Shown in pieces: positions 24,541 through 34,824 of a stretch of 54,322 nt of DNA. Where the stretch lies: the NCBI GenBank assembly GCA_021159335.1, contig JAGGRZ010000015.1:1-54322 (forward strand), given 5' to 3'. The notes beneath the pieces were generated by a model. It ran no database searches and was not told the origin of the DNA. It saw only the letters and a list, made by a program, of their open reading frames with translations. Positions within the stretch are counted from its first letter, which is position 1, and every line of letters starts with the position of its first letter. The translations under genes and the position numbers were made by a program. The stretch comes from a bacterium (GTDB lineage Bacteria; UBP14; UBA6098; B30-G16).

Positions 24541-26754
24541 ATGCGGGACGACTCAATGCGAGAGCTGGCAAAGAAACTTGGGCTTACCGACGAAGAATAC
24601 GATAGGATAGTTAAGATTCTTGGCCGAGAACCGAACTACACAGAAGTAGGAATATTCTCCGTCATGTGGTCAGAGCATTGTTGCTACAAAAGTTCACTGA
24701 TCCACCTTCGGCGTTTCCCCAAGGAAGGTGAGAGAGTTTTAGCTGAACCAGGTAAGGAAAACGCGGGAGTGTTAAAACTCAACGACGAGTGGGCAGTAGC
24801 ATTCAAAGTTGAAAGCCACAACCATCCCTCTGCCATAGAACCATTCCAGGGAGCCGCTACAGGAGTTGGCGGTATTCTTCGCGACATATTCTGTATGGGA
24901 GCGTATCCTATAGCGAGTTTTGATTCACTACGGTTTGGCGAGCTTAGCGACCCAATCGCAAAACACCTTTTCGACGGAGTGGTAAGAGGTATCGCTTTTT
25001 ACGGCAACTGTTTTGGCGTGCCCACTGTGGGTGGTGAAATATATTTTGACGATTGTTACCTCGGTAATCCACTGGTTAATGTTATGGCAGTAGGAATTGT
25101 AAGGATAAAGAACTTAGTATCAGCAAGAGCATCGGGACCGGGCAATCCAGTCGTGTATATCGGTTCGTCAACTGGTCGCGACGGAATTCATGGTGCATCT
25201 TTCGCCTCCGTTGAGCTAACCGAAAAATCCGAGGAAGACAGACCGGCAGTTCAAATAGGCGACCCATTCACAGAGAAGCTTCTCTTAGAGGCTACACAGG
25301 AGCTCGTTGAAAAAGGTCTGGTTCTGGGGATGCAGGACATGGGCGCGGCAGGCTTAACATCGTCGTCGGCGGAAATGGCAGCAAAAGGCGGAGTAGGGAT
25401 TGAACTCGACCTCGATAAAGTTCCGCTGCGAGAAGAATGCATGACTCCATACGAAATAATGCTTTCCGAATCGCAGGAAAGAATGCTTCTCATAACAGAG
25501 AAGAATAAGCTTGATGAGATAAAGAGGATACTTGATAAATGGGGGCTTCATTATTCAGTCGTGGGAAGAGTTATTGAAGAGCCTGTATTACGAGTTTATT
25601 GGCGTGGAGAGATTGCGGCGGAAATACCTACATGGGCGCTTCTTGCTGGCGAAGGTGCGCCGATTTACGACCGCCCGCAAAAGAAACCAGATTGGCTCGA
25701 AACATTGCAAGCTCAGGACCCAATAGCCGAACTTCCCGAAATCGATGCCGGGGATTTGCTGCCAAAATTGCTTGGTATGCCTACCATTGCGTCCAAAAAG
25801 TGGGTTTACCGTCAGTACGACCACCAGGTAGGGATAAGAACGGTAATGCTTCCTGGTGATGGTGATGCAGCAGTAATGCGCATTATGGAGACGGGACAGT
25901 TCCTTTCTATAGCCATGGATGGCAATGGAGCCTACAGCTACCTCGACCCATACGCTGGCGGAGCTATAGCAGTTCTTGAAGCAGCAAGGAATGTAGCAGC
26001 AACAGGCGCAAAACCCATAGGAATAACCGACTGCCTTAATTTCGGCAACCCAACCAAGCCGGAGGTAATGTATCAATTCGCCAATGCAGTCTCGGGGATT
26101 GCTGACGCATGTCGGGAGCTTGGAATACCTGTTACAGGTGGGAATGTTAGCTTTTACAATGAATCGCCAAAAGGAGCAGTATTCCCAACGCCAGTAGTAG
26201 GAATGGTCGGCATAATTGAAGACGAAAGCTACATAACCACAATGAACCTTAAGGCACCCAGGCATGTTATCGCGGTTATAGGCAAAACAGATGCAGAAAT
26301 AGGCGGAAGCCAGTTACAAAAAATCATGTTCGGAAGATATTTCGGAAAGGCACCAAAGCCCAAAATAGCTGAGAACAAAAATGCGATAGAGCTTTTGCTA
26401 ATGCTAATCCATGAAGGCATAGTTTTGTCAGCTCACGATGTTTCAGATGGAGGAATTGGCGTTGCACTGGCGGAAATGGCAATAAAATCGGACGGTATAG
26501 GTATGGAACTAACTATTCCTGAAAATTTGGCTCCAGAAATATTCCTTTTTTCCGAGACTCAAGGGAGATTCATCGTCGAAATTGAAGAGAAAAACATCGG
26601 CGCATTACTTAAATTTGCGGAAAAATTCGGAATAAAATGTGAGGTGCTTGGAGCTACTACAGATGAGCCACTACTTAAAATTAATGACTGGGTTTTCGAG
26701 GTGGGTAGGCTTCGGGAAATATACGAGGGGACAATCCCGAGCATAATGAGTTAA
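24541..26754 (+). CDS. purL: Phosphoribosylformylglycinamidine synthase subunit PurL
   Basis: This is the ATP-dependent synthase subunit of purine step four (the small-PurL type, which needs PurS and PurQ). [16 protein letters not shown]-like and [20 protein letters not shown] segments form the active site, and the paired AIRS-type halves are complete. About 737 residues, the size of the Bacillus-type enzyme. The ATG at 24541 is preferred over a TTG at 24526; neither has a clear ribosome site, so the start is uncertain by a few codons. No other purine gene is nearby. Confidence 0.95.
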   Translation: MRDDSMRELAKKLGLTDEEYDRIVKILGREPNYTEVGIFSVMWSEHCCYKSSLIHLRRFPKEGERVLAEPGKENAGVLKLNDEWAVAFKVESHNHPSAIEPFQGAATGVGGILRDIFCMGAYPIASFDSLRFGELSDPIAKHLFDGVVRGIAFYGNCFGVPTVGGEIYFDDCYLGNPLVNVMAVGIVRIKNLVSARASGPGNPVVYIGSSTGRDGIHGASFASVELTEKSEEDRPAVQIGDPFTEKLLLEATQELVEKGLVLGMQDMGAAGLTSSSAEMAAKGGVGIELDLDKVPLREECMTPYEIMLSESQERMLLITEKNKLDEIKRILDKWGLHYSVVGRVIEEPVLRVYWRGEIAAEIPTWALLAGEGAPIYDRPQKKPDWLETLQAQDPIAELPEIDAGDLLPKLLGMPTIASKKWVYRQYDHQVGIRTVMLPGDGDAAVMRIMETGQFLSIAMDGNGAYSYLDPYAGGAIAVLEAARNVAATGAKPIGITDCLNFGNPTKPEVMYQFANAVSGIADACRELGIPVTGGNVSFYNESPKGAVFPTPVVGMVGIIEDESYITTMNLKAPRHVIAVIGKTDAEIGGSQLQKIMFGRYFGKAPKPKIAENKNAIELLLMLIHEGIVLSAHDVSDGGIGVALAEMAIKSDGIGMELTIPENLAPEIFLFSETQGRFIVEIEEKNIGALLKFAEKFGIKCEVLGATTDEPLLKINDWVFEVGRLREIYEGTIPSIMS

Positions 26755-26796
26755 TTTTTAATGACTTAGTTTAGTTATTTAGCATAGGGGGTTGGG

Positions 26797-27369
26797 ATGT
26801 CGCTCAAACCACCAAAGTATGTTAAAACAGTTCGTGACCTTATCTACTGGTATTATGCTGAACTTATAGCACGAGCAGCGGGTTTTAAGGACAATTACGG
26901 TTTCGTTGTCTCGCGGTGGAAGAAACTTAAATCAGGTCAGATGAAATGGTCGTCAACAATTCGTGATCATCAAAAGGAATGGGAGAAAGGCAAAGTCTGC
27001 GTTTACTGTGGCTCGCAAAAGAACCTCACACTTGACCACATTATTCCTGTATCGCGAGCTGGCGTCGACCCGAGGATAAAAGCTCTTCTCGAATCCACCG
27101 ACAATATTGTCTGGGCGTGTAAGAAGTGCAATTCAAGCAAGCGTGACAAGGATGTATTCGAATGGTACGGCAAAGAAGGCATCGACAAAATACCGAAGCT
27201 CGTTCTATCTAAATTCCTGAAGCTCGTTTACAAAATTCACGAAACGCAGGGCACACTTGACCTTGAAGACCCAAACATGGACGGAGTTCTGGACATTTAC
27301 GACCTCGGAGTCGTAATAACCGACCTACTGCGGAGAATCACGAAAACCAAAAAGCGGCAGAATAGTTAA
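26797..27369 (+). CDS. Stand-alone HNH endonuclease-type protein with four-cysteine zinc site
   Basis: C68 and C71 (CVYCGS) and C108 and C111 (CKKCNSSK) form a structural zinc site around LDHIIPVSRAG (D80, H81) and N112, the HNH nuclease core. About 60 residues on each side are unassigned. The tail contains DPNMDGVLDIYDL (about 158-170), which resembles a calcium-binding dockerin or EF loop. AGGGGG precedes the ATG. There is no methyltransferase, integrase or other mobile-element gene beside it, so whether it is a restriction-like, repair or domestic nuclease is open. Confidence 0.78.
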   Translation: MSLKPPKYVKTVRDLIYWYYAELIARAAGFKDNYGFVVSRWKKLKSGQMKWSSTIRDHQKEWEKGKVCVYCGSQKNLTLDHIIPVSRAGVDPRIKALLESTDNIVWACKKCNSSKRDKDVFEWYGKEGIDKIPKLVLSKFLKLVYKIHETQGTLDLEDPNMDGVLDIYDLGVVITDLLRRITKTKKRQNS

Positions 27370-27378
27370 AATGAAAAA

Positions 27379-27453
27379 CGGGGCCGACCAGATTTGAACT
27401 GGCGCTCTCCGGCTTGACAGGCCGGCGTGTTTACCAGGCTACACCACGACCCC
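27379..27453 (-). tRNA. tRNA-Asp (anticodon GTC)
   Basis: Read on the minus strand, acceptor GGGGTCG pairs with CGGCCCC. The anticodon stem GCCGG/CCGGC encloses CTGTCAA with GTC, and the T arm GCCAGTTCAAATCTGGT and discriminator G73 (the Asp identity base) are all present. CCA is not encoded. On the same strand a TTGACA (27497-27492) with TAAATT 16 bp on (27475-27470) lies upstream as a likely promoter. Confidence 0.96.
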
Positions 27454-27580
27454 GTTATCAAGCTTAATGAATTTATCAAAATGGTATTTTTTGTCAAGGG
27501 AAAATGGCATCCACAAATTTTTTGAGCCCTTGCGATTTCCCGAATAAACCTTATTTTTAATCGTGTTCAAGGAGGGAAAT

Positions 27581-28126
27581 ATGGAAAGGATTTGGAATGA
27601 GATTCCGCAGATTGAGCTTATAGAGAACCAAGAGTTGCGCCAGAAAGTTAAGAAATGCTTTGAGGAAGCACTGAAACGAAGTTCCTTTGACGAGGAACAG
27701 GCACTAAATATACCATTCACGCTTTTAATACCCAACTGCCCAGTAACACTACTGCAACACACTGCAACAGTTACTGATATAGCAATAGCATCCGCAAAAG
27801 CAATGATTAAGCAATACCCTGAACTAAAGATAAACATGGACTATCTTATTGCGGGCGCCATTCTTCACGATGTAGGAAAACTTCTCGAATATGAATACAA
27901 AGGAGGCGAATACAAAAAAAGCGATTTTGGCAAATTTGTTCGTCATCCTATAAGCGGGGCAGCCTTAGCGCTTGAGCTTGGTCTTCCTAAGGAAGTTGCT
28001 CACATAATAGCGACACACTCGCACGAAGGCGACCGTGGCTACCGTTCACCTGAAGCTGTTATAGTAAACAAAGCTGACTTCATAGCTTTTGACACTCTTA
28101 GAAGTTTTCTTGGATTAACAAAATGA
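27581..28126 (+). CDS. HD-domain phosphohydrolase-like protein
   Basis: The start is the ATG at 27581, with GGAGGG 4 bp upstream; the in-frame GTG at 27563 has no such site. The 181 residues contain an HD domain: H60, then H96-D97 in AGAILHDVGK, then HP at 122, H145/H148 in IIATHSHEGD, and D166. This fits the HDIG metal-dependent hydrolase class acting on nucleotides or phosphodiesters. The substrate is unknown. It overlaps tsaE by 4 bp and begins a three-gene operon with tsaE and rng. Confidence 0.8.
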   Translation: MERIWNEIPQIELIENQELRQKVKKCFEEALKRSSFDEEQALNIPFTLLIPNCPVTLLQHTATVTDIAIASAKAMIKQYPELKINMDYLIAGAILHDVGKLLEYEYKGGEYKKSDFGKFVRHPISGAALALELGLPKEVAHIIATHSHEGDRGYRSPEAVIVNKADFIAFDTLRSFLGLTK

Positions 28127-28542
28127 AAATTATAACAAAAAGTGCTTCCGAAACGATAGAACTTGGCAAGAATATAGCAAAACAGCTTGAGTCGGGTGAC
28201 ACAATTCTTTTGTTTGGTGAGCTTGGAAGCGGCAAAACCACAATAATAAAAGGAATATGCGAAGGCTTGGGAATTAAGATGGTTAAAAGTCCGTCATTTG
28301 TTATTATCAACATATATAACGGTTTGCATACTATATACCACATTGATTTATACAGAGTTGATAATCTTGATTTAGCCACTGCCTCCGAAATTGCAGAATA
28401 TATTTTTGATGAGGATGCTATAAAAACCGTAGAATGGGCAGATAGACTTCCTTCAGAGTTAGTTCCGCCTGATTCTAAATATATATATATTGAATTTCTT
28501 TCGGAAAACGAACGAAAAATCACATTGAAAGGATTACAATGA
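28123..28542 (+). CDS. tsaE: tRNA threonylcarbamoyladenosine biosynthesis ATPase TsaE
   Basis: TsaE is the P-loop ATPase that resets the TsaBD complex making t6A37 in ANN-decoding tRNAs. Walker A GELGSGKTT (residues 33-40), SPSFVIINIY, the IYHIDLYRV strand and VEWADRLP are the diagnostic elements. Length 139 is typical. ATGA overlaps join it to the HD gene before and rng after. The tsaB and tsaD partners are not in the window. Confidence 0.93.
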   Translation: MKIITKSASETIELGKNIAKQLESGDTILLFGELGSGKTTIIKGICEGLGIKMVKSPSFVIINIYNGLHTIYHIDLYRVDNLDLATASEIAEYIFDEDAIKTVEWADRLPSELVPPDSKYIYIEFLSENERKITLKGLQ

Positions 28543-30056
28543 ACTGGATAGTAGTTAATGTTCAGCTTCACGAGAGAAGGGTTGCGATACTTGAGGATGG
28601 GAAATTGGTCGAGCTTCTTCTGGAACGCTCCGACCAGCGACGCATAGTAGGTAATATATATAAAGGTGTGGTCGAAAATATTGTTCCGGGTTTGCAGGCT
28701 GCATTCGTCGAAATAGGACTTCCGAAACGAGCATTCCTTCATGTCAGCGACATTTCGCGATTCAACCCGTTTAGTGACTCAGAAACTGAGGAGGGTAACG
28801 AAGAATTTGTTCAGCCCACACTAAAGCGAAACGGGACCTTAATTCAGAACATATTGAAACGAGGCCAAGAGATACTGGTTCAGATAGTTCGCGACCCTAT
28901 AGGCACCAAGGGTCCACGATGCACGACGCAATTAACCCTCGCTGGACGATATATAGTTCTTATACCTGGCGCAAAGCATATAGGTATTTCACGACGCATC
29001 AACGACAGAGCCGAACGCGCAAGACTTAGAAGAGCCATTTCTGCGCTCAAACCACGCGACTGTGGAGTTATAGTTCGCACTATTGCCAAAGGCAGATCGG
29101 CGGAAGTTCTCAAACAAGACCTTGAGCAACTTATGGCAGCTTGGGAAAAAGTCAAACAGCGAGCTATAGCCATGCCGCCTGGTTCTCTTATATATCGAGA
29201 TGCGGGGATGATACCAGCACTTATAAGGGATCAATTTTCACCAGATATAGAAAAATTTATTATTGACTCCAAAGATGAATATATAAAAGTTGTCAAATAT
29301 GTTAAGCAAGTTGCACCCGAACTTGTGGACAGAATAGAATTGTATAAGGGAAAGGAACCTATATTCGACCATTACGGGATTGAGCCGCAGATAGACGCCA
29401 TGATGAAACGCGAAGTTAGACTTCCCAGTGGAGGACAAATAGTTATAGATCAGACTGAGGCTCTTGTTGCCATTGATGTTAACACGGGAAAATTTGTAGG
29501 AAAAAAGCATTACGAGGATACATTGCTTAAAGTTAACCTTGAGGCGGCAGAGGAAATAGCACGCCAACTTCGTCTACGCGATCTTGGTGGATTGATAGTT
29601 ATAGATTTTATTGACATGGAGAGTCCTGAAAATATATCAAAGGTGGAAAAAGCTTTCAAGCTTGCTATGAAAAGAGATCGAGCGCACAAAAAAATTCTGC
29701 CTATGAACGAATTTTGTATGCTTATATTAACACGAGAAAGGGTGCAACAATCGATAATATCAAGACTTACAGAAATATGCCCTACCTGTGAAGGCGTTGG
29801 AAGAATATACTCGCCAAGCACCATGGTTGCAAACATTGAACGCTGGCTAATGAGGGCAAAGGGCAAGGTGAGAAAGAAACTTTTGATATTGGTCCATCCA
29901 TTGGTGGCAGAGGAATTGCTTTCAAATGGTAGACTAAACGACTTTAAGGACCAATATGGATTTTCCCTTACAGTTTTTGCGGACGAAACAGTTGAGCCCA
30001 ACAAGTATAGAATATTTGATGCTGAAAGTGGTGATGAGGTAACCGAAACGGTATAA
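28539..30056 (+). CDS. rng: Ribonuclease G/E family endoribonuclease
   Basis: An S1 RNA-binding domain (about 37-125, starting GNIYKGVVENIVPGLQAAFVE) leads into the RNase H-like and DNase I-like catalytic core. D313 (ALVAIDVNTGKF) and D356 (GGLIVIDFIDM) are the magnesium ligands. CPTC (C414, C417) is the Zn-link that joins the dimer. With 505 residues and no long C-terminal scaffold it is the RNase G/CafA type. It matures 5S or 16S rRNA and turns over mRNA. It overlaps tsaE by 4 bp and converges with asd across 11 bp. Confidence 0.94.
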   Translation: MNWIVVNVQLHERRVAILEDGKLVELLLERSDQRRIVGNIYKGVVENIVPGLQAAFVEIGLPKRAFLHVSDISRFNPFSDSETEEGNEEFVQPTLKRNGTLIQNILKRGQEILVQIVRDPIGTKGPRCTTQLTLAGRYIVLIPGAKHIGISRRINDRAERARLRRAISALKPRDCGVIVRTIAKGRSAEVLKQDLEQLMAAWEKVKQRAIAMPPGSLIYRDAGMIPALIRDQFSPDIEKFIIDSKDEYIKVVKYVKQVAPELVDRIELYKGKEPIFDHYGIEPQIDAMMKREVRLPSGGQIVIDQTEALVAIDVNTGKFVGKKHYEDTLLKVNLEAAEEIARQLRLRDLGGLIVIDFIDMESPENISKVEKAFKLAMKRDRAHKKILPMNEFCMLILTRERVQQSIISRLTEICPTCEGVGRIYSPSTMVANIERWLMRAKGKVRKKLLILVHPLVAEELLSNGRLNDFKDQYGFSLTVFADETVEPNKYRIFDAESGDEVTETV

Positions 30057-30067
30057 AATATATCGAA

Positions 30068-31099
30068 TCAAAACCTTTCTGCGATTATCCCGGCTATTTG
30101 GAGAGCATTAGTGGCTGCTCCTTTTCGCAAATTGTCGGCTACTACAAATAAATGATATATATTTGGTTCATCAAGTTCTTGCCGAATTCTTCCTATATAA
30201 ACTTTTCTCTTTCCACTTATGGCTACTGGAGTAGGATATGGTTCGATAATTTCAATCCCCTCTGAGCGCGATAAAGTATCTTTTACATCCTCCAAACTTG
30301 GTTCGGTTCCGAGCTCCACAAATACTGATTCACTGTGGGCATTTATAACTGGCACGCGAACAGCCGTAACATGTATATTCAAATCAGGCATATTAAGAAT
30401 TTTCCTCGTTTCGTGAATAATTTTATATTCTTCCTTATACAAATCACCTTGGACTACATTGCCTATTTGCGGAACCACATTCGAAAAGTGTGCAGGTGGC
30501 ACGAAATCAGCATATGGATGCTCTGAAACCAGCTCAACCAGCGACTTATTTTCTATCCAATCCCACATATCTTCCCATTCCTCTATAAAACTTGACAGTG
30601 CATCCCTCCCAGCACCCGATATCGCCTGATATGTTGTCACAAATACTCTTTTGATGCCAAACCTCATAAGTGGTGAGAGCGCAACCACAAGCTGAATGGT
30701 GGAGCAATTTGGGTTTGCTATAAGCATTGCATCTCCTATATCATCAGCATTCACCTCAGGAACTACAAGAGGAATTCCCGCATCGAGCCTAAATGCCGAT
30801 GAGTTGTCTATAACCACAACTCCTTTATCAATAAATTTTTTCGCAAATTGTTTTGATACCTCTTCATCAGCACAGAAAAAAGCTATATCCACATTTTCTA
30901 TATTCTCGCTTTTTAAAGAATTAATGCCAATCCTCTCGCCTCTAAAATTTATGAATTTACCTTCAGACAAACCCGAGGCATAAGGAATTATATCATCAAC
31001 CTCAAAATTAAAACCACCCTTCTCCAATTCTTTAATTAGTACTTGTCCTACAAGTCCTGTTGCGCCTATCACAGCAATTTTTAAATTTTTTCTTGTCAT
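30068..31099 (-). CDS. asd: Aspartate-semialdehyde dehydrogenase
   Basis: Asd reduces aspartyl phosphate to the semialdehyde, the step after LysC (encoded at 13.4 kb), toward DAP, Thr and Met. AVIGATGLVGQVLI is the NADP site, C132 in IANPNCSTIQL the catalytic cysteine, and the VRVPVINAHSESVFVE region the substrate site. Length 343 is normal. The ATG overlaps the sppA stop by 4 bp (ATGA), so the two are co-translated. Confidence 0.95.
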   Translation of the reverse strand: MTRKNLKIAVIGATGLVGQVLIKELEKGGFNFEVDDIIPYASGLSEGKFINFRGERIGINSLKSENIENVDIAFFCADEEVSKQFAKKFIDKGVVVIDNSSAFRLDAGIPLVVPEVNADDIGDAMLIANPNCSTIQLVVALSPLMRFGIKRVFVTTYQAISGAGRDALSSFIEEWEDMWDWIENKSLVELVSEHPYADFVPPAHFSNVVPQIGNVVQGDLYKEEYKIIHETRKILNMPDLNIHVTAVRVPVINAHSESVFVELGTEPSLEDVKDTLSRSEGIEIIEPYPTPVAISGKRKVYIGRIRQELDEPNIYHLFVVADNLRKGAATNALQIAGIIAERF

Positions 31100-33369
31100 C
31101 TTAATTTTATAATATATGGCATTAAATAGTAAATGTTTTCCTCAAATAACTTTCTGTTTGTTATTTGCGAAGAGATTAAAGACAAATCTTCTACCAATTC
31201 ATCGTCCAATCCTATATATCGTAAATATTTTATCAATTTCGGCTTCTCATACTGATTGTAAAATTTCAAATTGTACTTTTTATCTATTTCAAGTTTTTTT
31301 GCCATGTCTCTTATTGCTACTTGCAAGCCTCCTATCTCGTCAACAAGGCCTATTTCCTTGGCCTTTGCACCGCTATATATTCTTCCTTGCGCCAATTTCT
31401 CAAGGGAATCAGGTGTCAATCTGCCACGCCCCCAAAGAACGCGTTCTTTGAATATTCTGTATACTTCTTCGAGATTCTGCCTAAATCTTTCACGCTGGTA
31501 AATGTCAAAAGTATCGCTATACGACCAGAAATCAGCGTTTGGTGAAAGATATATGCTGTTAACATTAAGACCTATTTTGTCCAACAATCCACGGATGGAA
31601 AATTTTCCGCCTATGACACCTATTGAGCCAGTTAATGTTAATCTGTCAGCGTATATTTTTGATGCGGCAGAAGGTATATAATATCCACCACTGCCGGCTA
31701 AGGAACCCATGGATGCCCATACAGGCTTCTTTTCTCTCGCTCGTTTTATAGCTTGCCATATCATTTCTGAAGCGAACGCTGAGCCGCCGGGGGAATTAAC
31801 TCTCAAAATTATACCCTTTACATTTTTATCATCGGAAGCAGATTTTATAATTTTGCATATTGTCTCATCACCAGCAGATTTTGACAAGAATATGCCACCA
31901 GGTCTCGATTTGCCATGAATAATGTCACCATCAATAGTTACAATGGCGATTCTTGCTTTATCCGCCCAACTATACGAAATTGGATTTCTATATTTTAATA
32001 TATAACTTAATTTTTTAGCTTTTTTCCATCCATATTTTTTTTCAAAATCATCCCAATACATCAATGTATCAACCATTCCAGCCTGCTTTGCTCCTGAGGC
32101 TGTTTGGGGCGCATCGTTAATCCATCGCCTAACTAAATCAACGCTTTTACCCCTTCCCTCAGCTACTTTGGACACTATCAGTGTATCAAGCTTTGATAGA
32201 AAATCCATTAACTCTTCTCGCATATATTCTGACATAGTGTCCGCCATAAACTGTTCAGCAGCAGTCTTGTATTTTCCGATTTGAACGAAATCCGCTTTCA
32301 CGCCCAATTTGTCCAAAAGCTTTTTCATATAGATCATTTCAACACCTATCCCAGTGAAATTAACGAATCCCATCGGATTCATGATTAAACTATCAGCTAC
32401 TGATGCCAAAAACATCGACCCATTCGCCAAACCATCAGTATATAAAATAACTTTTCCACCATTTTGCCTATATTCCCGCAGCAATTCTCTTAGTTCCTCA
32501 TACTGAGCAAAACTTAATTCTGGTGAATCTAATTTGATAAGTAATCTATCAGGCCTTTTATCGGATAATATAACACTGGTAAGATTATATACAAAATTCG
32601 GAAAACTCTTTTTGGTCAAAAACGGTGCCTCATCGTATTTTCCAGAAATGGTTACCTTTAAACTTTTAATGCGCGGTGATAATATACTTTCAAGTGGACG
32701 CGAAAATGTCGTAAACGATATTTTTGAATTCTTGTCATTATTACCGCAGGTCATTAATGATAAATGCAAAATATCAAATCTAATACCAAAACCATATGTA
32801 TTTCCAGTGTTCCAGTTTGCATATAAATATAATCCTTTAATGGGGTTCAAAATTAACCTCATGCTTTTTATATCAAGTTTATCATTATAGTCTAAATCAG
32901 TCGAAAAGGTTATTATCTCAGTGGCTGGGCGTAAAGCGAACCCAAATCTTATTTTATCATCCCAATTTCTTGAATAGGAAAATCCAAGAGAAAACCACTT
33001 ATACGGTCGAGCCAAAAAGCCCAATCTCCATGAATAAGCCTTCCTATTATCCCGGAAAATCCACCTATAATAATATCCAACCCCAAATCTTTTGCTGCCA
33101 AAACCAATGCCACTTATTAAGTGTTTAACCTCATCCGAATACCCTCCCCCAAGAAAGTAACCTTTACCGCCAGCATAGATAGAAAATTGATTCTCGCCGG
33201 TTTCATGGTTTAGTAAAAGATGAAGATAATTGGCGCCAATAACTCCAGCTACTCCCGGATTAATCGTAAAATCGTTGTAAATTTCAGGAAATGCGACAGA
33301 ACCGCTCATATCTTGTGAGAAGGCCAACAAGAAAAATGAAGCTAAAACCAAAATGGAAAATATTCGCAT
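31096..33369 (-). CDS. sppA: SppA-type (S49) protease fused to an N-terminal outer-membrane barrel-like domain
   Basis: After a signal peptide (1-18, ending AFSQ), residues about 25-235 alternate short strands rich in Gly, Tyr, Phe and Trp (GKGYFLGGGY, then FGVGYYYRWIF, then SLGFSYSRNW, then YGFGIRFD), as in outer-membrane barrels. From about 240 to the end lie two S49 domains in the 67-kDa SppA arrangement. K368 in GKYKTA and S560 in GSLAGSGGYY match the E. coli Lys/Ser dyad (K209/S409). At 757 residues it is about 140 longer than E. coli SppA. SppA degrades cleaved signal peptides; the barrel-like part suggests a different site or substrate. GGAGGT precedes the ATG. Confidence 0.85.
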   Translation of the reverse strand: MRIFSILVLASFFLLAFSQDMSGSVAFPEIYNDFTINPGVAGVIGANYLHLLLNHETGENQFSIYAGGKGYFLGGGYSDEVKHLISGIGFGSKRFGVGYYYRWIFRDNRKAYSWRLGFLARPYKWFSLGFSYSRNWDDKIRFGFALRPATEIITFSTDLDYNDKLDIKSMRLILNPIKGLYLYANWNTGNTYGFGIRFDILHLSLMTCGNNDKNSKISFTTFSRPLESILSPRIKSLKVTISGKYDEAPFLTKKSFPNFVYNLTSVILSDKRPDRLLIKLDSPELSFAQYEELRELLREYRQNGGKVILYTDGLANGSMFLASVADSLIMNPMGFVNFTGIGVEMIYMKKLLDKLGVKADFVQIGKYKTAAEQFMADTMSEYMREELMDFLSKLDTLIVSKVAEGRGKSVDLVRRWINDAPQTASGAKQAGMVDTLMYWDDFEKKYGWKKAKKLSYILKYRNPISYSWADKARIAIVTIDGDIIHGKSRPGGIFLSKSAGDETICKIIKSASDDKNVKGIILRVNSPGGSAFASEMIWQAIKRAREKKPVWASMGSLAGSGGYYIPSAASKIYADRLTLTGSIGVIGGKFSIRGLLDKIGLNVNSIYLSPNADFWSYSDTFDIYQRERFRQNLEEVYRIFKERVLWGRGRLTPDSLEKLAQGRIYSGAKAKEIGLVDEIGGLQVAIRDMAKKLEIDKKYNLKFYNQYEKPKLIKYLRYIGLDDELVEDLSLISSQITNRKLFEENIYYLMPYIIKLR

Positions 33370-33450
33370 TTTTTACCTCCGTTCTCAAACACCTTTACCA
33401 ATATTAGCTTACCCAAATTTTATGAAATTAACAACATATTTTTGCTCAAT

Positions 33451-33482
33451 GAAAACAAAAAGCCCGAGGCAGAACCTCGGGC
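33451..33482 (-). terminator. Rho-independent terminator closing the dcw cluster
   Basis: On the minus strand GCCCGAGG, a 5-nt loop and CCTCGGGC are followed by TTTTTGTTTTC. It lies 28 bp after the ftsZ stop and before sppA, the only strong hairpin-plus-T-run seen in the window. Confidence 0.9.
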
Positions 33483-33510
33483 CCATGACGAATTTATAAC
33501 AAAGGGGGAG

Positions 33511-34797
33511 CTATGCGCCGGATTTGCGAATTATGGCAGGTATCTCGTAATCATCGGGAGAAAAGTCCATAAGACCGGGCACGGATAGCTTCGAAATATC
33601 CTCAGCCTTTTTCTCAATTACCTTCTTTTCAGCGGTTTCCTCAGATTTTTTCTCTGCAAACTCAGATGGTGGCACGAAGGTTGGGCTTCTTTTAGGTGAG
33701 GTTTCCTGAGGGACATTGACTTTGCTCGCTACCTCGTCAGCAATTGTTGGCGTCTCCGCATAATCTATGCTTCTCGTGAATCTTTGCGCTGCAGTTACCG
33801 TGGGCACAACTTTCTGTTGCCTCTGCCTTTGCTGGAACCCCGCTGCTATAACAGTTATTCTTACTTCGTTCTCCATGTTCTCATCCACTACGACCCCGAA
33901 AATAATGTTTGCATCTGGCCCAGCTTGCTCAGAAATAAGGTTTGCTGCATCAGAAGCCTCAGCGAGACTAAGTGACACATCCCCTGTTATGTTTATCAAC
34001 ACTCCCCGTGCACCAGTGATGCTGACATTCTCAAGAAGTGGGCTGGAAATAGCGTTTTTGGCCGCCTCTATAGCTCTGTTCTCTCCGCTGGCAAAACCTG
34101 TCCCTATAAGTGCATCGCCACCCATACCCTGAAGAACAGATCTAACATCGGCGAAGTCGAGATTTATAAGCCCTGGCTTTGTTATAAGTTCAGATATGCC
34201 CTGCGTCGCGTGGAACAAAACCTCGTCCGCCATGGCAAAAGCCTTAAGTATAGGCGTCTCGCGATCAACCAGTGTCAAAAGGCGCTCGTTGGGTATCACT
34301 ATAAGAGTATCGACTACTCCCTTTAACTCCTCGATGCCTTTTTCAGCGTTTATCTGCCTGTTTTTCGCCTCGAATTTAAACGGTTTGGTCACTATAGCTA
34401 CAGTAAGTATACCAAGTTCCTTCGCCATTTTGGCTATAACTGGTGCAGCGCCAGTTCCTGTCCCACCACCCATTCCTGCGGTAATGAAAAGCATGTCGGT
34501 ATCCTCAAGATGCTCTCGTATCAAATCTTTGTCCTCCTCAGCAGCTTTCCGCCCAATTTCGGGGTCACCGCCTGCTCCAAGACCGCGGGTTAGTTTACTT
34601 CCAATATGAATTTTTGTAGGAGCCTGACATCTCTGCAAAGCCTGCAAATCAGTATTAACTACGATAAACTCCACATCGGTAAGCCCTGCTTCGATCATCC
34701 TTGTGACGGCATTGCCACCGCCACCGCCCACACCTATAACTTTCAGGTGGGCTACGGGCTTTGTCACCAACTCCTCAGGCGCGAACTCAAACGGCAT
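33511..34797 (-). CDS. ftsZ: Cell division protein FtsZ
   Basis: FtsZ is the tubulin-like GTPase that forms the Z ring. [11 protein letters not shown] at the N-terminus, the tubulin signature [10 protein letters not shown] and the T7 loop region [11 protein letters not shown] are all present. A Glu/Lys/Pro linker leads to the conserved C-terminal peptide [11 protein letters not shown] that binds FtsA. At 428 residues it is complete. A strong AAGGAGG site lies before the ATG, in keeping with high expression at the end of the operon. Confidence 0.98.
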   Translation of the reverse strand: MPFEFAPEELVTKPVAHLKVIGVGGGGGNAVTRMIEAGLTDVEFIVVNTDLQALQRCQAPTKIHIGSKLTRGLGAGGDPEIGRKAAEEDKDLIREHLEDTDMLFITAGMGGGTGTGAAPVIAKMAKELGILTVAIVTKPFKFEAKNRQINAEKGIEELKGVVDTLIVIPNERLLTLVDRETPILKAFAMADEVLFHATQGISELITKPGLINLDFADVRSVLQGMGGDALIGTGFASGENRAIEAAKNAISSPLLENVSITGARGVLINITGDVSLSLAEASDAANLISEQAGPDANIIFGVVVDENMENEVRITVIAAGFQQRQRQQKVVPTVTAAQRFTRSIDYAETPTIADEVASKVNVPQETSPKRSPTFVPPSEFAEKKSEETAEKKVIEKKAEDISKLSVPGLMDFSPDDYEIPAIIRKSGA

Positions 34798-34824
34798 GAC
34801 TACCTCCTTTTTAATGTGTTGTTT

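Noticed and set aside
25588-26265. 225-codon open frame antisense to purL
   Set aside because: Cys/Tyr-rich nonsense composition, no ribosome site, and complete overlap with a conserved purL region; a shadow frame.
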